NCBI RefSeq assembly: GCF_037963865.1
Contig: NZ_CP150170.1
Coordinates: forward strand, 744,001-808,000
Source of the DNA: Paenibacillus sp. FSL R10-2734
GTDB lineage: Bacteria; Bacillota; Bacilli; Paenibacillales; Paenibacillaceae
Length of the DNA stretch: 64,000 bases
Reading direction: 5' to 3'
Shown: positions 1-7,689 of the stretch, piece after piece
Layout: each line of letters begins with the position of its first letter
How positions within the stretch are numbered: position 1 is the first letter of the stretch
Notes under the pieces: model-generated
Database searches by the model: none
The model's input: only the letters and a program-made list of their open reading frames with translations
What the model was told of the DNA's origin: nothing
Position numbers and translations under genes: made by a program

Positions 1-164
1 TTGTAACTGAAGGCTTCTCGAATGAAGTAGCTTCTGATATATCTTTATTGATGACAACCTCGATTGAGGGTGCGATCATGCTGTGTCAAACGCAGCAATC
101 TACAGCACCTTTACAGACTATTGCGAAACTATTACCGACAATTTTGAAAGGAAGAATATCATGA
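1..164 (+). CDS. TetR/AcrR-family regulator, C-terminal fragment (gene starts before the window)
   Basis: Reading from base 3 gives about 53 open codons ending in TGA at 162-164, with no start codon needed because the gene enters from the left edge. The residues (for example LLMTTSIEGAIMLCQTQ near the middle) look like the last ligand-binding-domain helices of TetR proteins of the LmrA/YxaF type. The DNA-binding domain is outside the window. Its stop overlaps the start of the DUF2798 gene by 4 bases (ATGA, 161-164), so the two are translationally coupled and it probably controls that gene. The family call rests on a short tail and is moderately secure; the reading frame itself is clear. Confidence 0.65.
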   Translation, partial: VTEGFSNEVASDISLLMTTSIEGAIMLCQTQQSTAPLQTIAKLLPTILKGRIS

Positions 165-697
165 ATCTAGAAACAAGATTACCGAGAAACGGCAAAGAGG
201 GTGCATTATACGGCGCAATCATCTGTACATTAACTGTACTGTTTATGTCTTCAATAAATATCATCTTAGGGGTTGGAGAATTCAATGGTGAAGTTGCCAT
301 AACGATTCTAAAGGTGTTTCCGATCATTTGGGTCATTGTTATGATTATAGAGCCTGTTGTTATTGGGCGTATCGCAGAAAAGCTGACAGCAAAATTCACA
401 CAACCCACCGATAGCTTCAACGCCAAAATTCTATTCCGCATCTTGTTCACTGTATTAGGAATGTCATTGTGTATGACGTTTGTTGGAGACATTATCGGAA
501 ACGGTTTGAGTTCTCAAACGTTTAATCACTTCTTAGCGAATTGGCCAAGAAATTTCCTAATTGCACTGTTCGCAGAAAGTATATTGATACAGCCATTTGC
601 AAGATTTGTGATGGTAAAGCTACATGCTTCTCAGGATAAAAAGAAGTCCAGTGCCGCTGGTATAACTGTACATGGATTATCGGAACAAAACTCGTAA
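161..697 (+). CDS. DUF2798-type small integral membrane protein
   Basis: A 178-residue protein with about four hydrophobic segments and a positively charged C-terminal tail, resembling DUF2798 membrane proteins, whose function is unknown. A longer in-frame reading from 83 is possible, but ATG 161 is preferred: it has an AAAGGAAG ribosome binding site about 7 bases upstream, and its first bases overlap the stop of the preceding TetR gene. Coupling to a TetR regulator suggests a drug- or stress-responsive pair, which is inference from context. A clear hairpin terminator follows at 707, so the operon ends here. Confidence 0.7.
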   Translation: MNLETRLPRNGKEGALYGAIICTLTVLFMSSINIILGVGEFNGEVAITILKVFPIIWVIVMIIEPVVIGRIAEKLTAKFTQPTDSFNAKILFRILFTVLGMSLCMTFVGDIIGNGLSSQTFNHFLANWPRNFLIALFAESILIQPFARFVMVKLHASQDKKKSSAAGITVHGLSEQNS

Positions 698-706
698 CAT
701 AAATAT

Positions 707-741
707 GCTCTCAGGCGAAGTGTTTCGTTTGAGAGCTTTTC
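707..741 (+). terminator. Rho-independent terminator after the DUF2798 gene
   Basis: GCTCTCA (707-713) pairs with TGAGAGC (730-736). The stem continues inward through G-U pairs and CGA/TCG, and TTTT follows at 737-740. Confidence 0.85.
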
Positions 742-933
742 TATTCCCGTATATAATGATATTTTAGTTGAATAATTGAAACCCTCCTATATAACAAAGA
801 AAGCTTAACCATGAAAGGTAATATCGAACATGATGATCTATAGTCGTCTTGCCATAATGATGCCCCCATTTCCCTAGCTAGGCTCATATTCTTGTTGTTC
901 TAGGATATAAGCTTGTAGGAGGGCGAATTTAAT

Positions 934-2115
934 ATGAAAAAATATGCAGCACCATCTTTACTGCTAATGATTGTTCTTGTGGCTTTTCCGCAAATTAGTG
1001 AGACGATCTACACTCCATCGTTGCCGGATATTGCTGTGGCACTTGGGGTCTCTAATAGTTCTGTACAGTTAACATTAAGTATATATTTTATCGGATTTGC
1101 TTTAGGTGTTTTGTGTTGGGGTTGGCTCTCTGATTTCATCGGACGGAGACCTGCCATGCTGGGTGGCCTCCTTGTATATGGTATTGGAAGCTTGATGTGT
1201 TTTTACTCGGAATCCATTACTCTACTTCTGGTCAGCCGTTTCATTCAAGCGTTTGGAGCAGCGACAGGATCGATCATTACACAAACGATTCTTCGTGAGA
1301 GTGTATCTGGAAATAAGCGGCATGCCATGTTTGCTCAAATCTCGGCTGTGATTGCTTTTACTCCAGCAGTAGGGCCTCTTATTGGCGGATTCGTGGATCA
1401 AGCTTTTGGCTTTCGAGCGGTTTTCTTTATACTAGTAATGATGAGTGTGTTGTTATTTGTGTATGCTTTTTGGAAGCTGCCAGAAACGACTGATGTTTCC
1501 GCGAGAAAAAAGGTGGCTATTCTACCTATCGTTAAAAGAATGCTCTCATTGCCACGTGTACTGGTATTTGGGTTACTGATCGGGGGCATCAATGGAGTTT
1601 TATTTAGCTACTATGCGGAAGCACCCTTTATATTTATTGAACACTTTAATATTTCACCGGGAGTATATGGCTTTCTAGGCATTGTTGTGGCTTTGGCATC
1701 GATAGTGGGAGCAATGATGTCCAAGAGATTATTGAGTCTCTATGCCGCAGAAAAAATAATTCACATCGGCTGTCTAGTGATGACCAGTGGGGCTTTACTA
1801 TTAACAATCGTAAGCAGCCTTGTCTCGTTGCCGAATATGATGTTGATGGTAAGCATTCTAATAACCCTTTTTGTCATGTTAATGGGAGCCGGTATTGCCT
1901 TACCTAATTGTCTAAGTCTTGCACTTGTTAATTTCCAGGATGTTGTGGGAACAGCAGGTGCGATCTTCAGCTTGGGGTATTATTTGCTGGTTAGCTTGGC
2001 CACATGGGGAATGAGCGCCCTGCATAATGGTTCATTACTGACGATGCCCATCTATTTCTTAGGGATTAGCGGCGGAATGTGGTTATTAAGTAAAAAGTTT
2101 ATTGTAACGGAATAG
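934..2115 (+). CDS. MFS multidrug efflux transporter, Bcr/CflA family
   Basis: A 393-residue polytopic membrane protein with about 12 hydrophobic helices, the normal size for drug:H+ antiporters of the Bcr/CflA group. It begins with a short cytoplasmic N-terminus followed by the family-typical stretch ISETIYTPSLPDIAVALGVS, and the loop 2-3 motif reads GWLSDFIGRRP, matching the MFS G-x3-D-x2-G-R-R signature. The ATG at 934 is preceded by AGGAGGGC. It stands alone between two terminators (707 and 2173), so it is probably monocistronic. The 698-933 leader shows no operator I can name. The substrate cannot be told from sequence; Bcr/CflA members export chloramphenicol, bicyclomycin, cysteine or other small molecules. 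Confidence 0.88.
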   Translation: MKKYAAPSLLLMIVLVAFPQISETIYTPSLPDIAVALGVSNSSVQLTLSIYFIGFALGVLCWGWLSDFIGRRPAMLGGLLVYGIGSLMCFYSESITLLLVSRFIQAFGAATGSIITQTILRESVSGNKRHAMFAQISAVIAFTPAVGPLIGGFVDQAFGFRAVFFILVMMSVLLFVYAFWKLPETTDVSARKKVAILPIVKRMLSLPRVLVFGLLIGGINGVLFSYYAEAPFIFIEHFNISPGVYGFLGIVVALASIVGAMMSKRLLSLYAAEKIIHIGCLVMTSGALLLTIVSSLVSLPNMMLMVSILITLFVMLMGAGIALPNCLSLALVNFQDVVGTAGAIFSLGYYLLVSLATWGMSALHNGSLLTMPIYFLGISGGMWLLSKKFIVTE

Positions 2116-2172
2116 AATTTTATAAGTCATTTGCAAAAAGAAGATATGGAACGGGGTATCCATAAATGAAGG

Positions 2173-2210
2173 GCAGTCTGGAACTTTTTGAGTTCCGGAC
2201 TGCTTTTTAT
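2173..2210. terminator. Bidirectional terminator between the MFS and lipid kinase genes
   Basis: GCAGTCTGGAAC (2173-2184) pairs with GTTCCGGACTGC (2192-2203). T-rich tracts on both sides serve the two convergent genes. Confidence 0.9.
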
Positions 2211-2213
2211 TTG

Positions 2214-3104
2214 TTAGTCTACTTCCGGTACAATGACTTGGATATGACGAGGGAGAACACTTAGCGTAATTGGTAAAATCGGACCTTCTTCACCATCCAC
2301 ATTGGTTCTTACGGCTTCTGGAGAGCTCACAGTCACATTTTGGGCCGTGAAATAGACAACGTCTTTATGATCCTTAAGGCTGCCAAGTAGTAAAGAAATA
2401 CTGGCTGTAATGGTATTGAGTATACTGAGGTCTTGAATAATAAAACAGTGAAGTAGTCCATCGTCAACCGCAGCATCAGGTATCAGATTCTCGAATCCGC
2501 CAACGGAGTTGGTTAACACGGCGAGAAAAAGCGGGGAATCGCCTTGCCATGTCTTCTCGTCATAATGAATGACAAGAGGGTGGGGGGAAGGGCTTGTAAG
2601 TTGTTTTAGGCCTTCTTTCAAATATGCAAATGAGCCGAACTTGGTTTTCTCTTCGATGGATACGGAGGATAATGATCCGGCAATTGAACCTACAGCAACA
2701 ACATTTCCGAATAAGCGGTCATTCAAGCAACCAATATCAACTGTCTTTACGTTAGAGGAAGCAAGGGTTTGAATGGCTATTTCGGGATTCAATGGAATCT
2801 GTAACGCGCGGGCAAAATCATTAACTGTTCCTAAAGGGACTACACCTAACTTTGGGTGTTGTTTCTGATTCATAAGACCATTAATGGTCTCGTGAAGCGT
2901 GCCATCTCCGCCAATGGAGACGACTAGATCGTAACACTCCTCACAGGCAGTGATACAATAACGAGTTGCATCTAGTTCTTTTGCCGTCTCCTTGATCGTA
3001 ACCAAGTATCCTTGATCAGCTAGAACTCTTTCGGCATATCTGACATATTCGCCAGCTTCTTCTTTACCGGATGAGGGGTTAATAATAATCATAGCTTGCC
3101 GCAT
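2214..3104 (-). CDS. Diacylglycerol/lipid kinase family protein (YegS/BmrU type)
   Basis: A 296-residue soluble kinase of the DAGK catalytic family. The nucleotide-binding signature SIGGDGTLHETINGL sits near residues 63-77, the N-terminus carries the usual INPSSGK segment, and the conserved PLGTVNDFARAL follows near residue 95. These enzymes phosphorylate diacylglycerol or related lipids with ATP; in Gram-positives DgkB recycles diacylglycerol produced by lipoteichoic acid synthesis. Whether this is DgkB or a BmrU-type paralogue of unknown substrate cannot be decided from sequence. The ATG is preceded on the minus strand by AGAGAGG. The gene shares a bidirectional terminator with the convergent efflux gene and lies downstream of guaC, but a terminator at about 3190-3229 separates the two. 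Confidence 0.88.
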   Translation of the reverse strand: MRQAMIIINPSSGKEEAGEYVRYAERVLADQGYLVTIKETAKELDATRYCITACEECYDLVVSIGGDGTLHETINGLMNQKQHPKLGVVPLGTVNDFARALQIPLNPEIAIQTLASSNVKTVDIGCLNDRLFGNVVAVGSIAGSLSSVSIEEKTKFGSFAYLKEGLKQLTSPSPHPLVIHYDEKTWQGDSPLFLAVLTNSVGGFENLIPDAAVDDGLLHCFIIQDLSILNTITASISLLLGSLKDHKDVVYFTAQNVTVSSPEAVRTNVDGEEGPILPITLSVLPRHIQVIVPEVD

Positions 3105-3186
3105 AGGGATTATCCTCTCTTATTCAATCTAGTAGCCTATTAGATGATTACCCCAAAGCAGCATAGCGGAAATCATAACAACCTAA

Positions 3187-3229
3187 AAAAAGGTGAGCAA
3201 GAACGACCTAAGTCGTCTTACTCACCTCT
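3187..3229 (-). terminator. Terminator downstream of guaC
   Basis: On the minus strand AGGTGAG (3227-3221) pairs with CTCACCT (3197-3191), with an inner GACGACTTAGGTCGT hairpin, followed by a run of seven Ts (3190-3184). It should stop guaC transcripts before the lipid kinase gene. Confidence 0.8.
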
Positions 3230-3240
3230 TTTTTAAAATA

Positions 3241-3331
3241 TAAGAAAGTATAAGTTTTACACGATACTTTCTTATATTTCTCGCTTAAACGCTTGCCGTC
3301 CTTATAAGGACGTTGAAGGCGTTTATGCTTG
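3241..3331. repeat. Double-hairpin intergenic element next to the guaC stop
   Basis: Two adjacent dyads fill this gap. The first pairs AAGAAAGTAT (3243-3252) with ATACTTTCTT (3264-3273). The second is a perfect 16-base palindrome CGTCCTTATAAGGACG (3297-3312), nested inside TAAACGC (3286-3292) and GCGTTTA (3319-3325). The last 13 bases (3319-3331) recur exactly, in reverse orientation, at 59621-59633, which suggests a dispersed repeat family rather than a simple terminator. It has no T tract of its own. Confidence 0.5.
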
Positions 3332-4315
3332 TTAATAGACCTTATCACCATTAAAAATGGAATTCTTAACGATAACATAATCTACTTTACGAATGGCTTC
3401 TAATTTGTTGCCTCCAGCATAAGAAATTGAGGACTGAAGATCTTGCTCCATCTCTCTCAACGTTTCTGATAAAGCGCCTTTGTGTTCGACAACTATTTTT
3501 TTGCCCTCAACATTCTTCTTTTCACCTTTTTGGTATTCCGAAGCGGAGCCAAAGTACTCTTTATACAGCTTTCCATCGATCGCGATGGTATCTCCAGGAG
3601 ATTCTTCATGCCCAGCAAATAGGGAACCGATCATGACCATGGAAGCACCAAATCTAATGGATTTGGCGATATCCCCGTGTGTCCGAATGCCTCCGTCAGC
3701 GATAATAGGCTTACTTGCAGCCTTGGCACACAAGCGTAGTGCGGCTAATTGCCAGCCACCTGTTCCGAATCCTGTCTTAATCTTCGTAATACATACTTTC
3801 CCTGGTCCAATTCCCACTTTAGTAGCATCGGCCCCAGCGTTCTCTAATTCTCTAACACCTTCAGGCGTTCCCACGTTTCCAGCAATAACGAAACTAGTAG
3901 GTAAATACTGTTTAATATGTTTGATCATTCGAATGACAGCCTCGGAGTGACCATGGGCAATATCGATCGTAATGAATTCTGGAATCAACTGTTCGTTAGC
4001 TAATTGTTCAACGAAATCGTACTCTTCTTCTTTGACTCCGACACTAATGGATGCGATTAATCCGCGGGAGTGCATGTCTTTGATGAAAGACGTACGCTTC
4101 TCCGGTTCAAAACGATGCATAATGTAGAAGTAGCCATTTTCAGCTAAGAAGCTAGCGATCTTCTCATCTATGATGGTTTGCATATTTGCGGGTACCACAG
4201 GTAATTTAAAAGTATGACCACCTAATGTGACTGTTGTATCACACTCAGAACGGCTATTTACGATACATTTTGCAGGAATTAACTGAATATCTTCATAATC
4301 GAATACTTTTTTCAT
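3332..4315 (-). CDS. guaC: GMP reductase
   Basis: A 327-residue TIM-barrel enzyme that converts GMP to IMP with NADPH and ammonia release, linking guanine to adenine nucleotide pools. The start matches Gram-positive GMP reductases (KVFDYEDIQLIPAKCIV), and the nucleotide-binding loop with the catalytic cysteine reads GIGPGKVCITKIKTGFGTGG. Its length and the absence of a CBS pair distinguish it from IMP dehydrogenase. ATG 4315 is chosen over an upstream GTG because that GTG lies inside the GAGGTG ribosome binding site, 6 bases before the ATG. The promoter overlaps PurBox-like sequences (4329-4372), consistent with PurR control as known for B. subtilis guaC/yumD. Confidence 0.95.
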   Translation of the reverse strand: MKKVFDYEDIQLIPAKCIVNSRSECDTTVTLGGHTFKLPVVPANMQTIIDEKIASFLAENGYFYIMHRFEPEKRTSFIKDMHSRGLIASISVGVKEEEYDFVEQLANEQLIPEFITIDIAHGHSEAVIRMIKHIKQYLPTSFVIAGNVGTPEGVRELENAGADATKVGIGPGKVCITKIKTGFGTGGWQLAALRLCAKAASKPIIADGGIRTHGDIAKSIRFGASMVMIGSLFAGHEESPGDTIAIDGKLYKEYFGSASEYQKGEKKNVEGKKIVVEHKGALSETLREMEQDLQSSISYAGGNKLEAIRKVDYVIVKNSIFNGDKVY

Positions 4316-4328
4316 TATATACACCTCT

Positions 4329-4372
4329 AAATGCGAACATTATAGTATTTTGGTTTGTTGATTGTTCGTCCA
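4329..4372 (-). promoter_or_regulatory. Candidate guaC promoter overlapped by two PurBox-like sites
   Basis: AAATGCGAACATT (4329-4341) matches the known PurBox consensus AWWWCCGAACWWT at all but one position. An oppositely oriented core GTTCG lies at 4364-4368. A perfect TATAAT on the minus strand (4344-4339) sits on the first box. The boxes are about 19 bp apart, slightly longer than the 16-17 bp of B. subtilis sites, and the -35 is weak, so this is a good but unproven operator. Confidence 0.5.
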
Positions 4373-4596
4373 CTTTGTAATGTACAGCATTCGGAACAAG
4401 AAGTCAAAATTCTAGTACATTATGGTGTAAATTGGACTTAATTATACGGCGGTTTGGTGGACGGGTAATGATTCATATTAAAAAAGCAGATTATTCATAA
4501 CGAACCAAAGAAATTTAGATAACGCAAATTTAAGAACTGCTCTAAACTTTAGTTATGGAAGCTCTTACATTAGAAAAAGAACAGGGAGGTCTCACC

Positions 4597-5874
4597 GTGA
4601 AGAAATTTAGTATTCTACTTCTCACCGCCGCCACTTTACTCTCGATGACACTTGCAGGCTGTGGCAATGAGAATAACGCTCCAGCGGCCAATCAAGGGGA
4701 AAAGAAAGAAAAGGTGAAAATCAGAATTGCGTACTGGAACAAAGAGGATAGTGTTAAGACCCTTCTTGATCTGGTAAAAGAAAAGCTGCCGAATATTGAA
4801 CTAGAGTATCAATTTATTGATAACAAGCAATATCAGAACATTATTGAAACACAGCTAACGGCTGGGGCAGGTCCAGACATTATTTCTACTAATCCTTATA
4901 CGGCATCAAGATATGCAAAGCTCGGCTACATCAAAGATATTTCTGAACTGGCTGATCGTTATAACGACGGTGGCAAGAATGTATATTCAGTAGATGGTAA
5001 ATTATATGCGCTTCCGGGAATCAGCTGGTTCGAAGGGATGTTCTATAATAAAGAAATTTTTGAAAAGTTGAATCTAAAAGTCCCTACAACCTTTGACGAA
5101 GAGCTAGCGCTCCATGAGACATTGAAACAAAACGGAATCAAACCTCAGGCGATGGGCGCTAAATCATGGGAGCCTATGATGAAATCCTCCATGGGTCTAG
5201 TAATGAATGATTTCTTGTCCAAGTCTGAGAATAAAGATTTCGATGTACAGTACGGTGAAGGTAAGACAAAGCTTGATGGGAACTGGAATACAGCCCTTGA
5301 GCAGTGGACGGAATTAATCAAACTTGGATATTTAACAGAGGATATGCTCGGTGTGGATTATGATCAGGCTTTGGATGAATTCGCTACTGGAAAAGCTGCA
5401 ATGTGGCAGTCTGGACCGTGGGCGGTAGAAGCTATTCAAACGAAAAATCCGAATTTGAAATTTGATATGTTTCCTTTCTATGGATCTGAGCCGGGTGCAG
5501 GCTGGTTGATTGGTGGCCCAGGTGTAGGTTTCGCTGCAAATAGTAAGTCGAAGCACCAAGAAGAAATTATGCAGGTACTAGATTTAATTTCAACGCCTGA
5601 AGGGCAACAAGCTTTCTGGAGTGACAACAAGGGTGGAAGTAGTTACTTGAAAGATGTTGAATTCGAAATGCCTGAACAGTTCGCCAGTGTAAGTGAAACG
5701 TTGAAAGCAGGAAATGTATATGCACCGTGGAACAACTGGGGCGACGCATCTAATGTAATTGAAGATTACGGTAAGAACTTTCAATATGTGTTGAGTGGAA
5801 AGATGACGATTGCGGAAGCACTACAAGCCATTGATAAAAAGACCAATGAACTCATCCAAGGTAAAGCACAATAA
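4597..5874 (+). CDS. ABC transporter sugar-binding lipoprotein (CUT1, family 1 SBP)
   Basis: A 425-residue extracellular solute-binding protein. The signal peptide ends in the lipobox LAGC, with the lipidated cysteine at residue 22, followed by a short low-complexity linker and a family-1 sugar-binding fold (NPYTASRYAKLGYIKDI and later WQSGPWAVEAI are typical). A longer in-frame reading from 4555 exists, but GTG 4597 has the ribosome binding site GGGAGG 7 bases upstream and gives a proper signal peptide. It heads an operon with two permeases and a GH89 glycosidase, so the ligand is probably a GlcNAc-containing oligosaccharide; that is inference. A hairpin after the stop (5886-5916) probably favours the first cistron. 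Confidence 0.9.
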   Translation: MKKFSILLLTAATLLSMTLAGCGNENNAPAANQGEKKEKVKIRIAYWNKEDSVKTLLDLVKEKLPNIELEYQFIDNKQYQNIIETQLTAGAGPDIISTNPYTASRYAKLGYIKDISELADRYNDGGKNVYSVDGKLYALPGISWFEGMFYNKEIFEKLNLKVPTTFDEELALHETLKQNGIKPQAMGAKSWEPMMKSSMGLVMNDFLSKSENKDFDVQYGEGKTKLDGNWNTALEQWTELIKLGYLTEDMLGVDYDQALDEFATGKAAMWQSGPWAVEAIQTKNPNLKFDMFPFYGSEPGAGWLIGGPGVGFAANSKSKHQEEIMQVLDLISTPEGQQAFWSDNKGGSSYLKDVEFEMPEQFASVSETLKAGNVYAPWNNWGDASNVIEDYGKNFQYVLSGKMTIAEALQAIDKKTNELIQGKAQ

Positions 5875-5885
5875 TGAGCTATAAT

Positions 5886-5916
5886 ACTTGCGGCAGCCTA
5901 GTCGCTGCCCGCAAGT
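5886..5916 (+). promoter_or_regulatory. Intercistronic hairpin after the binding-protein gene
   Basis: ACTTGCGGCAGC (5886-5897) pairs with GCTGCCCGCAAGT (5904-5916), followed only by GTTTTAC. This strong stem without a full T tract is typical of the stabiliser or partial terminator that raises binding-protein levels over permeases. Confidence 0.7.
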
Positions 5917-5940
5917 GTTTTACAAGAGAGGTTGAATAGT

Positions 5941-6837
5941 ATGAATACGAAAATGAGGTTGCTAAAGAGGGAACTTGATTATCAAATATTGATCCTGCCG
6001 GTGCTGATCTTTTATGTACTATTTTGTGTCTATCCCTTTTTCTCGACATTTTACTATAGTTTTACCGACTATTCCAATATGAAATTAGATAATTTGAAGT
6101 TTGTAGGACTTGATAATTTTAAGGGCATTTTCAAAAGTGATCTGCTAACGATATCGATTAAGAACTCCATTATCTACGCCATTCTAATGACCGTATTCCA
6201 GACTAGCCTCGGCTTAATTCTGGCTGTATTTCTAGATCGAAAACTAAAAACCAAAAATATTTTACGTTCGATGTTCTTCTTGCCTGCGGTATTTAGCCCA
6301 TTAATTATCGGTTATTTGTGGAGCTATATTATGTCCACTTCAGACTTTGGTCTGATTAACCGGGCGGTCACTGCGCTGGGATTTGCGAAAATCAATTTTT
6401 TAGGCAATCCTGACTTGGCCTTGTATTCGGTGGTCGGAACGCAATTGTGGCAGTGGACAGGGTGGGTGATGGTTATCTTCCTTGCCAATCTGCAATCCAT
6501 TCCTAAAGACTTATATGAGGCGGCAGAAATCGATGGCGCAAATAGCTGGGGTAAGTTCTGGAGAGTGACTTTGCCACTTATGCAGCCCTCCGTTAACGTT
6601 GTGTCGGTCACTGCCATGATCGGTGGGTTAAAAGTATTTGATATTATCTTTGCACTAACCGAAGGCGGACCGGGGAATTCGACGCAAACGATTATGACAG
6701 CGTATATCAAGACCGTCTTTACTGAAGGATTTTATGCAAAGGGAGCAGCCTTTGGGGTTGTATTCTTCATTGCCGTGATGATCATTACGATGGTGATGAT
6801 GAGTTTCTTGAAAAAATGGGGTGAACAAACACGATGA
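5941..6837 (+). CDS. CUT1 sugar ABC transporter permease (MalF-like)
   Basis: A 298-residue inner-membrane permease with about six helices. The cytoplasmic EAA loop that docks the ATPase reads YEAAEIDGANSWGKFWRVTL. ATG 5941 lies 9 bases after AGAGAGG; an in-frame TTG at 5932 directly abuts that site and is unlikely. Its stop overlaps the start of the next permease (ATGA, 6834-6837). No ATPase gene is present in the cluster. As known for Bacillus CUT1 importers, a shared MsmX-type ATPase encoded elsewhere probably energises the system. Confidence 0.92.
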   Translation: MNTKMRLLKRELDYQILILPVLIFYVLFCVYPFFSTFYYSFTDYSNMKLDNLKFVGLDNFKGIFKSDLLTISIKNSIIYAILMTVFQTSLGLILAVFLDRKLKTKNILRSMFFLPAVFSPLIIGYLWSYIMSTSDFGLINRAVTALGFAKINFLGNPDLALYSVVGTQLWQWTGWVMVIFLANLQSIPKDLYEAAEIDGANSWGKFWRVTLPLMQPSVNVVSVTAMIGGLKVFDIIFALTEGGPGNSTQTIMTAYIKTVFTEGFYAKGAAFGVVFFIAVMIITMVMMSFLKKWGEQTR

Positions 6838-7673
6838 ATACGAAATGGTTACGTAAATGGGGTAATCCCTTATTTGAAGTTTGTATGATTATTGCTGCCT
6901 TGATTACTTTCATACCGATCTATTATTTGATTGTGACTACGTTTAAGACGCCAGATCAGGCGACGCTGTTTCCCTTGTCATTACCTACTACTTTTAACTT
7001 CGGCAATTATGCGGAGGCATGGAACACCATGCAATATCCGCGTGTATTTATGAATACGTTGATTGTTACGGTGCTATCCGTGTTAGGTATTGTCCTGTTC
7101 TCCTCCATGGCGGCGTATGCTTTGGCGAGAAGAAATCATGCGTTTAATCGCTTCTTGTTCTACTTTTTCTTGGCGGGGATGATGGTTCCTTTCCAAATGG
7201 GACTTGTAAATCTGTATAAATTGATTAATGCGCTTGGTTTAATGGATCACTTAGCTGCCGTTACGGTTGTAAATATCGGTACGGGTAGCATCATTGCAAT
7301 ATTCTTGTTTCATAGTTTCTTCCTTAGCTCAGTTCCGATTGAACTGGAAGAAGCAGCATTTATAGACGGTTGTTCGGTTTTCAAAACATTTTGGCTCATT
7401 GCATTCCCCTTATTGAAGCCAGTTATAGCAACTGTGGTGATCCTAAGCACGTTGAACGTATGGAACGACTTTATGAATCCACTCCTATTCCTACAATCAA
7501 GAGAGAATAACGTTATTCTATTGGAAGTCTTCCGTAACGTAGGACAATTCTCAGTGGACTGGACCAGCCTCTTCCCAATGCTGCTGATGGGTGTCGCGCC
7601 TTTAATGATTTTCTATCTGGCGATGCAAAAATACATTATTAAGGGCGTTGCCGCTGGAGCGCTAAAAGGATAA
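6834..7673 (+). CDS. CUT1 sugar ABC transporter permease (MalG-like)
   Basis: A 279-residue permease with six predicted helices and the EAA loop LEEAAFIDGCSVFKTFWLIA near residues 164-183. The C-terminal MQKYIIKGVAAGALKG is characteristic of MalG-type subunits. It starts inside the last codons of the MalF-like gene and is followed after 16 bases by the GH89 gene with an AAAAGGAGA ribosome binding site, so all four genes form one operon. It should form a heterodimer with the upstream permease and import what the lipoprotein binds. Confidence 0.92.
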   Translation: MNTKWLRKWGNPLFEVCMIIAALITFIPIYYLIVTTFKTPDQATLFPLSLPTTFNFGNYAEAWNTMQYPRVFMNTLIVTVLSVLGIVLFSSMAAYALARRNHAFNRFLFYFFLAGMMVPFQMGLVNLYKLINALGLMDHLAAVTVVNIGTGSIIAIFLFHSFFLSSVPIELEEAAFIDGCSVFKTFWLIAFPLLKPVIATVVILSTLNVWNDFMNPLLFLQSRENNVILLEVFRNVGQFSVDWTSLFPMLLMGVAPLMIFYLAMQKYIIKGVAAGALKG

Positions 7674-7689
7674 AAGGAGAATTCATTCT

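Noticed and set aside
3480..3950. 156-residue plus-strand frame inside guaC
   Set aside because: It lies wholly antisense to a well-conserved enzyme gene and shows no domain.
4516..4535. Second c-di-GMP riboswitch, from an ACGCAAA match near 4523
   Set aside because: None of the other core elements or stems are present around it.
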